64,000 bases of DNA from Alkalicoccobacillus plakortidis. GTDB taxonomy: Bacteria; Bacillota; Bacilli; Bacillales; Bacillaceae_D. The notes beneath the pieces were generated by a model that worked only from the letters and a program-made list of their open reading frames with translations, did no database searches and was not told the DNA's origin. Position numbers and translations under genes: made by a program. Positions 55,510 to 64,000 of the stretch are shown piece after piece (within the stretch, counting starts at the first letter, position 1; each line of letters starts with the position of its first letter). The DNA lies in contig NZ_JAMQJY010000001.1 of assembly GCF_023703085.1 (NCBI RefSeq), forward strand, positions 806,001 to 870,000, read 5' to 3'.

Positions 55510-57347
55510 CTAGGATTGGCTTCCTGTTTTCTTACGTTTCTCTGATCTTTCACGCTCGTTTTTGTTAAGAATCTTTTTACGTAAACGGATAGAGTCAGGT
55601 GTTAATTCACAATACTCATCTTCATTTAGGTACTCAATTGATTCTTCAAGAGTTAAGATACGAGGACGCTTCATCGTTACCGTTTGGTCCTTATTAGCTG
55701 AACGTACGTTTGTCTGTTGCTTCATCTTTGTAATATTAACTGTTAAGTCATTATCACGTGTATGTTCACCAACAATCATACCTTCATAGATTTCAGTACC
55801 TGGCTCAACAAAAATCGTTCCGCGGTCTTCAACCTGCATAATACCATATTGGCTTGTTTTACCAGATTCGATTGACACAAGAACTCCTTGACGACGTCCG
55901 CCAACTTGGCCACCAAATAAAGGCTTGTAGCTATCAAATGAGTGATTAATAATTCCATAACCACGTGTTTGTGTAAGGAATTCTGTAGAATAACCAATTA
56001 ATCCACGAGCTGGCACCATAAACTCAAGACGAACCTGTCCGCCTCCGCTATTTATCATATTGACCATTTCACCTTTACGCTCACCAAGAGATTCCATAAC
56101 AGCTCCAGTGTACTCTTCAGGCACATCAATTTGCACACGTTCTACAGGCTCATGAGCTTTACCATCAATTTCGCGAATAATAACTTCTGGCTTAGATACT
56201 TGCAGCTCAAAACCTTCACGACGCATATTCTCAATTAAGATCGAAAGGTGAAGCTCGCCACGTCCAGATACAATCCAAACCTCTGGAGAGTCTGTGTTCT
56301 CAACTCGTAAGCTTACATCTGTTTCAAGCTGAGCCTTTAAACGCTCTTCTACTTTACGACTTGTAATATATTTTCCTTCACGACCAGCAAATGGGCTATT
56401 GTTCACAAGGAACGTCATTTGAAGTGTCGGCTCATCAATACGTAGAATTGGAAGTGCTTCTTGATGTTCAACAGGTGTAACTGTCTCACCAACATTAATT
56501 TCTTCCATTCCTGAAATCGCAATTAGATCTCCAGCTTTTGCTATATCGATCTCAACACGCTTAAGACCAAGGAAACCAAACATTTTTGTTACACGGTATT
56601 GTTTAACAGAACCATCAAGCTTCATTAATGCTACTTGTTGTCCTACTTGGATGGTTCCACGGAATACGCGACCAATTCCAATACGACCAAGGTAGTCATT
56701 GTAATCAAGCATTGTTACTTGGAACTGTAATGGTTCACTGCTGTTATCAAATGGAGCTGGATTGCTTCAATAATTTTATTAAGCAAGCAAGTCATGTCAT
56801 CATCTTGTTTCTCATGATTAAGACTTGACGTTCCATTAATTGCTGAAGCATAAACAACTGGGAAATCAAGCTGATCTTCATCTGCTCCAAGATCGATAAA
56901 CAAGTCAACCACTTCATCTACTACCTCTGTAGGACGAGCGAAGTCACGGTCAATTTTATTTACAACAACAATTGGAGTTAGCTTCTGCTCAAGGGCCTTC
57001 TTAAGTACAAAACGTGTTTGAGGCATACAACCTTCATAAGCATCAACAACAAGAAGAACTCCATCAACCATTTTCATGATACGTTCAACTTCACCACCAA
57101 AATCGGCGTGTCCTGGTGTATCCATGATGTTGATACGAGTGTCTCCATAATTAATAGCAGTGTTCTTTGCAAGAATGGTAATACCACGTTCTTTTTCAAT
57201 GGCATTTGAATCCATTGCACGCTCTGCGACTTGTTCATTATCGCGGAATGTACCTGACTGTTTAAGTAACTCATCTACAAGTGTAGTTTTTCCGTGGTCA
57301 ACGTGGGCAATGATTGCAATGTTACGTATATCTAAACGACGATCCAT
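55510..57347 (-). CDS. typA: TypA/BipA, ribosome-associated translational GTPase (frameshifted)
   Basis: Translation-factor-like GTPase used in ribosome assembly and stress growth. The N-terminal piece has G1 [16 protein letters not shown]2 RGITI, G3 DTPGHADF and G4 NKID; the second piece has domain II ([18 protein letters not shown]), EF-G-like domains III and V ([20 protein letters not shown]) and the BipA C-terminal domain. A base is missing at 56759 (sense ATCCAGCTCC for ATCCCAGCTCC); restoring it gives [20 protein letters not shown] and 612 residues, the normal length. Confidence 0.95.
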
Positions 57348-57615
57348 AAATAATTTCTCTCCTTAGCTATGTTCAAAAAGCAAAAGCTTTCTGTTTCTAT
57401 TTTCTCTTTTGACAAGTGTCTCTAATTCACAACTGTATAAGTATAACATAGTTAGCGGTAGAATAAACAAAAGCTTTACCGTCTTTTTCATTTGTTTTCA
57501 AATAATTTGCTACAAAATCTAAATTGTTTGACGTATTGTCACATGATTACCTTTTCTTTTGAGTAAATCACGTTACACTATTTATAGTAAGTTTGTGTTT
57601 TAAGGAGGATCTGAC

Positions 57616-57810
57616 TTGAAAAAAGAGAATCTATTGTTTTTATTACTAGCAGCCATTACTGTAGCGTGTATTATGAGTATTGGAATTGCAGTCGCTGAAA
57701 GAAGTATTCTTATCGCTCTTCTTGCAGTTGTCGGCGTCATCTTGGCAATGGGCCTTGGATTTACTCTAAAGAAACGTATCCGTGAAAATAATCAATCTGA
57801 AGTGAACTAA
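57616..57810 (+). CDS. ylaF: YlaF, DUF5325 family membrane protein
   Basis: A 64-residue protein with two membrane segments (about 6-24 and 31-49) and a basic C-terminal tail (KKRIRENNQSE). YlaF family, unknown function. TTG start with AAGGAGGATCTGAC upstream. Confidence 0.82.
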   Translation: MKKENLLFLLLAAITVACIMSIGIAVAERSILIALLAVVGVILAMGLGFTLKKRIRENNQSEVN

Positions 57811-57814
57811 AAAG

Positions 57815-57857
57815 GAAAAATAAAACCAAGGACACTATATCCTTGGTTTTATTTTTC
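57815..57857. terminator. Bidirectional terminator between ylaF and the dehydrogenase gene
   Basis: Perfect 17-bp stem AAAAATAAAACCAAGGA with its complement around CACTATA, between converging genes. Confidence 0.9.
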
Positions 57858-58748
57858 TTTCGTGTGTCGCTTTAAAATAACACCGGTTTTTTCTTCTAAT
57901 GGACGAACAATGGCACTAACATCTTGATGTCCGTATTTCTCCTTAGCAAGCGCTACTTTCTCCGCACCAAGCTTAACCATATCTAAAGGCATATTAATTT
58001 CATTTGCTAGTTCCAATGCTAGTCCAATATCCTTATCAAGTAAGTTTATTGAAAATCTCGCATCAAACTCCCGATCAAGTATGGCATCTACCGCCCAATC
58101 CATACTTTTTGAAAATCCCGCACTTTTTTGAATTAAATCATACGCTATGGCAGGGTCTACACCTGCTTTTTCAGCCATTACATAACATTCTGCTAGTGCT
58201 GCTTGGTGTACGCCAATTAACATATTATTAAGCAGTTTAATAACTGTGCCACTTCCTATTGGCCCAACATGAACGATATATGCCCCGTAAGATTTCATCA
58301 CCGGCTCAGCAAGCATAAAAGTTTGCTCTTCGCCACCACACATAATCGTTAAGCTTCCGGCAACTGCCCCCATTGGACCTCCACTTACTGGAGCATCCAT
58401 AAAACCGGTGCCCTTTTCTCTAAGTAATGCTTGCACTCTTTCATTTGTTTGTCGGTCAACAGTTGAATGATCAATCACAACCTTACCTGGAGATGCTCCG
58501 GCGATCAGACCGTCTTCTCCCTCATACACATCTTCAATCGTTTTTGGTACAGGTAAACAAGTCATGACAATATCACACGTTTCCATTAACTGCTTTGGTG
58601 TTTTAGCTTCCTTTGCACCATATGAAATGGCTTCCTCAATTGGACCTCGACTTCTGCTAACTACAAATGTTTCATATCCCGTATCAATTAGATGTTTTGC
58701 CATTGGTAAACCCATCGTACCTAAACCAATAAAACCTACTTTTTTCAT
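57849..58748 (-). CDS. NAD(P)-dependent 3-hydroxyisobutyrate dehydrogenase-family oxidoreductase
   Basis: About 299 residues of the beta-hydroxyacid dehydrogenase family: Rossmann motif FIGLGTMGLPMAKHL (about 5-19), the DAPVSGGPMGAVAGSLTIM substrate motif (about 118-136) and the catalytic Lys in GSGTVIKLLNNMLIG (about 165-179). The true substrate (hydroxyisobutyrate, tartronate semialdehyde, or other) cannot be told. ATG at 58748 with GGGGAGGAGC upstream. Its start is next to the end of the phosphatase gene, so the two may form an operon. Confidence 0.85.
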   Translation of the reverse strand: MKKVGFIGLGTMGLPMAKHLIDTGYETFVVSRSRGPIEEAISYGAKEAKTPKQLMETCDIVMTCLPVPKTIEDVYEGEDGLIAGASPGKVVIDHSTVDRQTNERVQALLREKGTGFMDAPVSGGPMGAVAGSLTIMCGGEEQTFMLAEPVMKSYGAYIVHVGPIGSGTVIKLLNNMLIGVHQAALAECYVMAEKAGVDPAIAYDLIQKSAGFSKSMDWAVDAILDREFDARFSINLLDKDIGLALELANEINMPLDMVKLGAEKVALAKEKYGHQDVSAIVRPLEEKTGVILKRHTKEK

Positions 58749-58761
58749 TAATGCTCCTCCC

Positions 58762-59544
58762 CTACATAAGCAGATACAATTTCTCTTTGTAATGCTGTTT
58801 GGCTGCGATAACTGTACCTCCCTCAAGTAGCGAGAGTGCTTTCCCTGAAAAAGAAGAGGTGCAATAACCCATTTCTTCTAACAATACGGATGCACCCGCA
58901 TAATCCCACGGTGATAAATTCACACTTACATACGCATCAAGTCGATCAGCTGCCACATAGGCCATTTCAATTGCAGCTGAACCATAAGAACGAACACTTC
59001 TCGAGTCCCTCACTAATGCCATTAAAGGATTAGCATGAGGGTGATTTGTTTCGGCTAACCAACGTGCATTAAGCCCTACAATTGATTCATTTAATGGTCT
59101 TTCTTTTCCAGCAACTAACTCTAATTGGTTCACATAGGCTCCTTGCCCCTGGACTGCATAAAACATTTCATCTGCCATTACATCATATACAAGACCGACT
59201 TTACCAACTCCATCTTCAAAAATACCGATGGAAATAGCAAATTTGATTTTTTGTTGGACAAAGTTCATCGTCCCATCAATCGGGTCAATGATCCAGACAA
59301 TTCCATCTGTAGAATGAATCTTCTCAGCGGTTCCTTCTTCTCCTAAAAACGAATGATCAGGATAAGTTTCTTTTATCTTTTGATAAAAAAACGCTTCCGT
59401 ATTTTTATCCACTTCAGTCACCAAGTCATCTGGACCTGATTTTGCTTCAACCTTAAAAGGATTTGCTAATGCACGTTTAATTTGTTCTGCTGCCTCATAT
59501 GTCCACTTCCGAGCTACTTTTCCAAGTTCATTCCAATCAGCCAT
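58762..59544 (-). CDS. Inositol monophosphatase-family (SuhB/YktC-type) phosphatase
   Basis: About 260 residues. Mg-dependent phosphatase motifs: DLVTEVDKNTEAFF, FLGEEGTAEK, WIIDPIDGTMNFVQ (metal ligands), and LSPWDYAGASVLLEEMG. B. subtilis YktC lies in the same region. May act on inositol phosphate or related sugars. ATG at 59544 with AGGGGGACT upstream. Confidence 0.88.
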   Translation of the reverse strand: MADWNELGKVARKWTYEAAEQIKRALANPFKVEAKSGPDDLVTEVDKNTEAFFYQKIKETYPDHSFLGEEGTAEKIHSTDGIVWIIDPIDGTMNFVQQKIKFAISIGIFEDGVGKVGLVYDVMADEMFYAVQGQGAYVNQLELVAGKERPLNESIVGLNARWLAETNHPHANPLMALVRDSRSVRSYGSAAIEMAYVAADRLDAYVSVNLSPWDYAGASVLLEEMGYCTSSFSGKALSLLEGGTVIAAKQHYKEKLYLLM

Positions 59545-59709
59545 TGTTAGTCCCCCTAAAGTAAGGTCAAATTGAGCCATATTTCCTGATAACACCATCA
59601 TTATGACATAAATAAAGTTAAATGAACACTCACGCGAGTTCTTTCGCTATGCAAAAAAGCACAACCATAAATGATTGCGCTTTCATTATTGATTACATAT
59701 TTAATTTTG

Positions 59710-59898
59710 CTACTTTTGAAGTTGTATCCATTCTTCTCTAAGTTGATTCAAACATACCTTGCTTTTTTCAATGGCAGAAGTGTCCTCATTAACGATCGCA
59801 TCATGCAAAGTCATTAACTCATAATCTAATTCTAACCTTAATACCGGAAGACGAAGCGCCTCATCTTTTACTTGAACTGTATGGATTACCTTCTCCAT
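59710..59898 (-). CDS. Small helical protein (unknown, YkzI-like by position)
   Basis: A 62-residue protein (MEKVIHTVQVKDEALRLPVL ... LREEWIQLQK) with one long predicted helix pair and no Cys or membrane segment. It lies between yktC- and yktB-like genes, where B. subtilis has ykzI; I cannot confirm homology. ATG at 59898 with AAAGGAG upstream. Confidence 0.6.
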   Translation of the reverse strand: MEKVIHTVQVKDEALRLPVLRLELDYELMTLHDAIVNEDTSAIEKSKVCLNQLREEWIQLQK

Positions 59899-60088
59899 CT
59901 CACTCACTCCTTTCAACCCAGAAAATCAAACTAATTAAAAATTCTGATTTATAAGGATATTATACATTTTCTAGATCAATAATGCAATATCAATTCGTTT
60001 AGTTCATACAAAAGCATTATTCATAGGTATGCACGAAGAGTATGGTACGATAGAATCATTATGACGATTGTTAAGGAGTGAAAGAAAT

Positions 60089-60731
60089 ATGTTTAAAGGA
60101 TTCACACAAAAAGATTTTGATGTATTTCAAATAGATGGCTTAGAAGCTCGAATGAAAGGAATACAAACCAACATTCAACCTAAGTTCCAATCGATTGCGG
60201 ATGAAATTGTTCCAAGTTTAAGTGCGATTGCCGGTGATGAATTTTTCACTCACATTGCCCAAGCACGCCAGAAGAAAGGTAAACCCTCCTAACGACACAT
60301 GGGTCGCATTCGCTGCTAATAAACGCGGATACAAAATGATGCCTCATTTTCAAGTTGGACTTTACGAATCTCATCTCTTTATCTGGTTTGCTGTTATTTA
60401 TGAGGCTCAGGTGAAACCAAGTCTCGCCAATCAGCTTTTAACGGATGTCTCAAAATGGAAGAACACGATTCCAAATGATTTCTCCTGGTCGTTGGATCAT
60501 ATGAAACAAGCCTCATCTAAACATGGCGACCTTACCGAAGATGATCTAGAAGCTATGTTTAAACGACTTCGAGATGTTAAAAAATCCGAGCTACTTTGCG
60601 GTGTAACAATAGACCGAAATGACCCAATTTTAGCAGATGGTGAAAAATTACTTGCTAAAATCGAACAAACTTTTAAAACGGTTATGCCTCTTTATCAAGA
60701 AGCTCAACAAGCAAGCATCCCTACTACGTAA
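60089..60731 (+). CDS. yktB: YktB, DUF1054 (UPF0637) protein (frameshifted)
   Basis: About 213 residues of the DUF1054 family: MFKGFTQKDFDVFQIDGLEA, PKFQSIADEIVPSL, then in the next frame [29 protein letters not shown]. An extra C at 60258-60260 (ATTGCCCAAGC for ATTGCCAAGC) separates the parts; removal restores [13 protein letters not shown]. Function unknown. ATG at 60089 with AAGGAG upstream. Confidence 0.85.
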
Positions 60732-60827
60732 GAGTTGGCGGCACAAGCTCTTACGCGAAAAGGCACCAATCCTGATTTTCTACACATGCTATCTGAGTAT
60801 TCACACTCACTTCTATGTCTCTTCAAG

Positions 60828-60870
60828 CAAAACGACCAACATCCAAATCTAAGGATCGTTGGTCGTTTTG
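60828..60870 (+). terminator. yktB terminator
   Basis: CAAAACGACCAACATCC pairs with GGAT-c-GTTGGTCGTTTTG; it resembles the ACGAACG-type hairpins. Located about 100 bp after yktB. Confidence 0.65.
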
Positions 60871-60946
60871 TTTCAATAATGCACAATTGATTTGCGTTTT
60901 AAGCGGGCGCTTCGCCTCCCACAGAATTTCTTTTTACGTCATACAC

Positions 60947-61210
60947 TCATAATCTAACTCGTTCAGTCTCCCCTGCTTTGGCTGCTTGAACGGCACGATA
61001 ACAGGAAACACCTGCCTCCTCGTCAAACTCCTTACATACTTGTTTTTCTTCACTCTTAGAAGGCACAATCTCTTTGAATCGACGGTAACGACTTAGTAAA
61101 TCGTCACGACTAATTCCAGCTTTTTGATGCGCCTCCTCTACTCCTTGAAAAAAATGAATGACATCTACTACTTCTTCTGTAGACCAGTCTAGTGATATTG
61201 GCATGTTCAT
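60947..61210 (-). CDS. yktA: YktA, UPF0223 family protein
   Basis: An 87-residue helical protein (MNMPISLDWSTEEVVDVIHF, RYRRFKEIVPSKSEEKQVCK, VSCYRAVQAAK) of the UPF0223 family. Function unknown. ATG with GGGGTAAAAT upstream. Divergent from speA. Confidence 0.9.
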   Translation of the reverse strand: MNMPISLDWSTEEVVDVIHFFQGVEEAHQKAGISRDDLLSRYRRFKEIVPSKSEEKQVCKEFDEEAGVSCYRAVQAAKAGETERVRL

Positions 61211-61330
61211 CTATTTTACCCCTTCCTAATCTTCCTAGTTACAAAGATCGCTGAATTTGATATACTCAACTTTGTTTTAGTTATTTTAGGTTATTAATGA
61301 CCTACATTCTTTTATAAAGAGGTGTGCTAT

Positions 61331-62812
61331 TTGCCCAGATCACAACATGTAACACCAATATTCACAGGTGTTAAAGAACATGCACAAAAAAAACCCGTTC
61401 AATTTCATATCCCTGGACATAAACAAGGATCTGGAATGGAACCTGAATTTAGGCAGTTTATTGGAGAAAATGCCTTGTCGATAGATATGATTAATATAGC
61501 CCCTCTTGATGACCTTCATCATCCTTCTGGAATTATAAAGGAAGCGCAAGGTTTGGCTGCTGAAGCGTTTGGAGCCGATTACACATTTTTTTCTGTACAG
61601 GGCACTAGCGGAGCAATTATGACAATGATTATGTCTGTTTGTAAACCAGGTGAAAAACTGATTGTACCACGAAATGTCCATAAATCGATTATGTCTGCGA
61701 TTATTTTTTCAGGAGCAATGCCGATATTTATTCACCCTGAGATTGATGCGACTCATGGAATTTCTCATGGTGTGACTGTATCATCTGCTGAGAAGGCTCT
61801 CGAAGCTCATCCTGATGCTAAAGGAATACTGGTCATCAACCCGACTTATTTTGGTATTGCAGGTGATTTGGAACAAATTGTTCAACTTGCGCACTCTTAT
61901 TCCATTCCCGTATTAGTAGATGAGGCTCATGGTGTTCATATTCATTTTCATGACGAGTTGCCACTCTCTGCAATGCAAGCAGGCGCTGATATGGCTGCAA
62001 CAAGTGTTCATAAGCTTGGAGGTTCACTAACTCAAAGCTCCATTTTAAACATAAAAGAAGGTCTTGTCTCCGCAAAACGAGTTCAGGCAATTATTAGTAT
62101 GCTGACAACAACTTCTACATCGTATTTACTTTTATCGTCTTTAGATGCTGCTAGAAAACAACTAGCCATTAATGGTGAGGCTTTACTTACCGAAACTATC
62201 CAATTAGCAGAAAAAGCTCGTGCGCAAATTAACAAAATTAATGGATTGGTCTGTTTAGGTGATTCATTACTGTCACTACAATCCGCACATTCATATGATC
62301 CAACTAAATTAATTATTTCATTAAAAGGTTTAGGTATCTCAGGACATGATGCTGAGGTATGGTTGCGCGAGAATTTCACAATAGAAGTAGAACTTTCAGA
62401 TCTATATAATATTCTTTGCATCGTTTCTTTTGGTGATACTGAAGAAAAAATGAATATACTCATTCACGCGTTAGAAACAATGTCTGAGCAATTTAATTTG
62501 ACAAATCAACCGACTCACAGTTCATTCCCAATTCTTGTACCTGATGTACCAACTCTTGCGTTATCACCAAGAGATGCGTTCTATTCTGAGGTAGAAAGTG
62601 TTGCTTTTGCGGAATCTGCCGGTCGAATTATCGCAGAGTTTATTATGGTTTATCCCCCAGGCATCCCAATTTTGATTCCTGGAGAGATTATCACTCCTGA
62701 GAATCTAGACTATGTGCAAAAAAATCTAGAAGCTGGCTTGCCTGTACAAGGTCCAGAAGATGAAACGCTACAAACATTACTTGTTATTAAAGAACAACAT
62801 GCGATTCGCTAA
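61331..62812 (+). CDS. speA: SpeA-type arginine/lysine/ornithine decarboxylase family protein
   Basis: PLP-dependent fold-I decarboxylase. About 493 residues, closely matching B. subtilis SpeA: HIPGHKQGSGMEPEFRQFIG, VQGTSGAIMTMIMSV, LVDEAHGVHIHFHDELP, the PLP Lys in ATSVHKLGGSLTQSS (about 225), and the C-terminal domain VYPPGIPILIPGE. B. subtilis SpeA makes agmatine from arginine for polyamine synthesis. TTG at 61331 (PRSQHVTPIF) with AAGAGGTG upstream. Monocistronic by its terminator. Confidence 0.94.
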   Translation: MPRSQHVTPIFTGVKEHAQKKPVQFHIPGHKQGSGMEPEFRQFIGENALSIDMINIAPLDDLHHPSGIIKEAQGLAAEAFGADYTFFSVQGTSGAIMTMIMSVCKPGEKLIVPRNVHKSIMSAIIFSGAMPIFIHPEIDATHGISHGVTVSSAEKALEAHPDAKGILVINPTYFGIAGDLEQIVQLAHSYSIPVLVDEAHGVHIHFHDELPLSAMQAGADMAATSVHKLGGSLTQSSILNIKEGLVSAKRVQAIISMLTTTSTSYLLLSSLDAARKQLAINGEALLTETIQLAEKARAQINKINGLVCLGDSLLSLQSAHSYDPTKLIISLKGLGISGHDAEVWLRENFTIEVELSDLYNILCIVSFGDTEEKMNILIHALETMSEQFNLTNQPTHSSFPILVPDVPTLALSPRDAFYSEVESVAFAESAGRIIAEFIMVYPPGIPILIPGEIITPENLDYVQKNLEAGLPVQGPEDETLQTLLVIKEQHAIR

Positions 62813-62820
62813 ATTCAAAT

Positions 62821-62861
62821 AAAAGAGAGCTTAAAGATTATATGTCTTTAAGCTCTCTTTT
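62821..62861. terminator. Bidirectional terminator between speA and the deacetylase gene
   Basis: Perfect 17-bp stem AAAAGAGAGCTTAAAGA with its complement around TTATATG, between converging genes. Confidence 0.9.
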
Positions 62862-63698
62862 TTATTTAATCAAGTCAGGGTCAACAAATTCATATCCTTG
62901 TTCACGGAGTCCATCGATAATAGTCGGAAGTGCTTCATTTGTCCAATCTCGATCATGCATTAATAGGTTAGCCCCATTCTGGAGGAATTCACTGTTCACC
63001 ATGATATCTGCTAGTGCATCTGCATCTTGATACTCTGATTCCCAGTCATAACCATATGTCCAATTCATTAAGGTCATACCCTCTTCTGCAACAAGCTCTT
63101 TTGAATAATCTGTGTTAGAGCCAAATGGTGCACGGAAAAAACGAGGACGCTCTCCAATAATCTCTTCTACGGTGTCACTAACCTCAACAATCTCTTCATA
63201 CTGTTCTTCTTCAGATAACGACTTTAGATCTTGATGTGTCATTGTATGGTTCCCAATGGGAAAGCCCATATTATGTATTTCCTTAAGCTTTTCTTTTTCT
63301 TCATCCGTATTTAAAAAATGTCCATTTACAAAAAAGATAGCTTGAACATTATTTTCTTTTAAGGTTTGTGCCATCTCAACGGCATGTTTATCCGGTGCAT
63401 CATCAAATGTTGCAAGTACTACTTCAGGATTTGCATCCTCAAGTGGATCAACCGTCCAGATAACATCATTAATCTCATACTCCGGCTCTACTTCTTCTAC
63501 TACTTCTTCACTATCCTCTTGTTCATCACTATCATCTGGATCTATTTCTTCTGTTGGCTCTTCTACCTCTTCAGGCTGCTCCTGCTGTTGATCTGGCTCT
63601 TCTTCGGTTATTTCAGGTGTATCCGCTTCTTGAGATGCAGAATTACAAGCAGCTAGCATCAACATGCTCATTGATCCATAGATCATTGTTTTTTTCAT
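62862..63698 (-). CDS. Polysaccharide deacetylase lipoprotein (NodB domain)
   Basis: About 278 residues: lipoprotein signal ending LMLAAC (lipobox Cys about 18), a strongly acidic low-complexity linker of about 60 residues, and a NodB deacetylase domain with motif 1 ATFDDAPD, motif 2 HTMTHQDL (two metal His), motif 3 FFRAPFGS, motif 4 DWESEY and motif 5 LLMHD. Likely removes acetyl groups from peptidoglycan GlcNAc or MurNAc at the membrane surface. ATG at 63698 with GAGGGGGAGAAGC upstream. The acidic linker fits an alkaliphile. Confidence 0.9.
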   Translation of the reverse strand: MKKTMIYGSMSMLMLAACNSASQEADTPEITEEEPDQQQEQPEEVEEPTEEIDPDDSDEQEDSEEVVEEVEPEYEINDVIWTVDPLEDANPEVVLATFDDAPDKHAVEMAQTLKENNVQAIFFVNGHFLNTDEEKEKLKEIHNMGFPIGNHTMTHQDLKSLSEEEQYEEIVEVSDTVEEIIGERPRFFRAPFGSNTDYSKELVAEEGMTLMNWTYGYDWESEYQDADALADIMVNSEFLQNGANLLMHDRDWTNEALPTIIDGLREQGYEFVDPDLIK

Positions 63699-63982
63699 GC
63701 TTCTCCCCCTCACACTTTCAAACATGTGACTTATCTTAACAAAAACTTCCTTCTTGCGACAAGCATTCTGTTAAGGATTCTGCATTGTTACACACTTTGA
63801 TGAGTGGTTTTTCTTGATAAGGTAAATAATAAGTTCAACATAAATATCAGTTTTTCTAGATAAATGTTTAACATTGTCGTTTTTGAGGTACATATCTCTT
63901 TGATATGATTGTTTTTAATCGTTATATTCGGTTTGTGATTATTACGTAATTATGATAGCGTAGGGAACGTTGCACATCTTTC

Positions 63983-63991
63983 GAGGAGGAG
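63983..63991 (+). promoter_or_regulatory. Ribosome binding site of a gene starting just beyond the window
   Basis: GAGGAGGAG lies 9 bp before the right edge, so a plus-strand gene probably starts at or just after position 64001. The 280 bp before it hold no gene, only AT-rich promoter-like sequence; I could not place a -10/-35 pair with confidence. Confidence 0.6.
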
Positions 63992-64000
63992 AAAAGAATT

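Noticed and set aside
3037..57347. Programmed frameshifting or pseudogenes in ftsZ, pbpB, ctaD, typA and others
   Set aside because: The breaks share one sequence change, lack slippery motifs, and affect genes that must be intact; sequence error is simpler.
1..64000. tRNA or rRNA genes
   Set aside because: I saw no cloverleaf with a GTTCRANNC arm and no rRNA-like stretch in the intergenic regions.

Overview
The window is a chromosomal segment of a spore-forming, low-GC Bacillaceae bacterium. The evidence is conserved Bacillus synteny (spoIIGA, ftsZ-ftsA, the dcw wall and division cluster, the ylb block, ctaCDEF, ctaA, pycA, the yla block, yktA/yktB, speA), sporulation genes (spoIIGA, spoVD, spoVE, gerR, ylbJ), bacillithiol synthesis (bshC) and a diaminopimelate-type MurE. 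Strongly acidic extracytoplasmic segments (DivIB C-terminus, pbpB C-terminus, the deacetylase linker) suggest an alkaliphile; this is inference. The order is the reverse of the B. subtilis map.

Layout. 1-557: 5' part of spoIIGA. 827-2683: a palindromic REP-like repeat interrupted by an IS110/IS1111-type element. 3037-11073: ftsZ, ftsA, divIB, murB and spoVE, with an IS256-family element (8375-9774) sitting inside a periodic 20-21 bp repeat array between murB and spoVE. 11210-13068: a second, apparently identical copy of the IS1111-type element in a second REP. 13261-24584: murD, mraY, murF, murE, spoVD, pbpB, ftsL, rsmH, mraZ (transcribed mraZ to murD). 24736-35000: bshC, DUF3397, panE, ylbP, gerR, rpmF, ylbN, tmcAL, ylbL, ylbJ, coaD, rsmD. 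35303-42515: DUF7147-like gene, MFS exporter, ylbG, a Cys-tailed small gene, ricF/ylbF, an ATP-grasp gene, ylbE, ylbD, a thioesterase, ylbC, yugN-like. 42659-52123: DUF420 gene, caa3 oxidase ctaFEDC, ctaA, pycA. 52312-64000: ylaN, ylaL, phoH (ylaK), ylaI, ylaH, typA, ylaF, a hydroxyisobutyrate-dehydrogenase-like gene, a SuhB-type phosphatase, a small gene, yktB, yktA, speA, a polysaccharide deacetylase lipoprotein, and the ribosome binding site of the next gene.

How the genes work together. The left 25 kb makes lipid II (MurE, F, D, MraY), polymerises and crosslinks it (SpoVE, PBP2B, SpoVD) and assembles the divisome (FtsZ, FtsA, DivIB, FtsL), under a sigma-H promoter (ftsAZ) and a MraZ operator (mraZ). 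The middle holds respiratory caa3 oxidase with heme A synthase, and pyruvate carboxylase.

Main points of interest. (1) The 3' non-coding part of the IS1111-type element carries segments that match both halves of its REP target and the element's own left end, as expected of a guide (seek/bridge) RNA. (2) About 17 CAAGA-type units are spaced 20-21 bp apart in an unexplained array. (3) murG is absent from its usual place, where that array and the IS256 element lie; ftsW and ctaB are also absent from their usual places. (4) Sixteen single-base frameshifts break fourteen genes, and eleven of them are the same change, GCTGG to GCTTGG; this looks like a systematic sequencing artefact and may mark a modified DNA motif.
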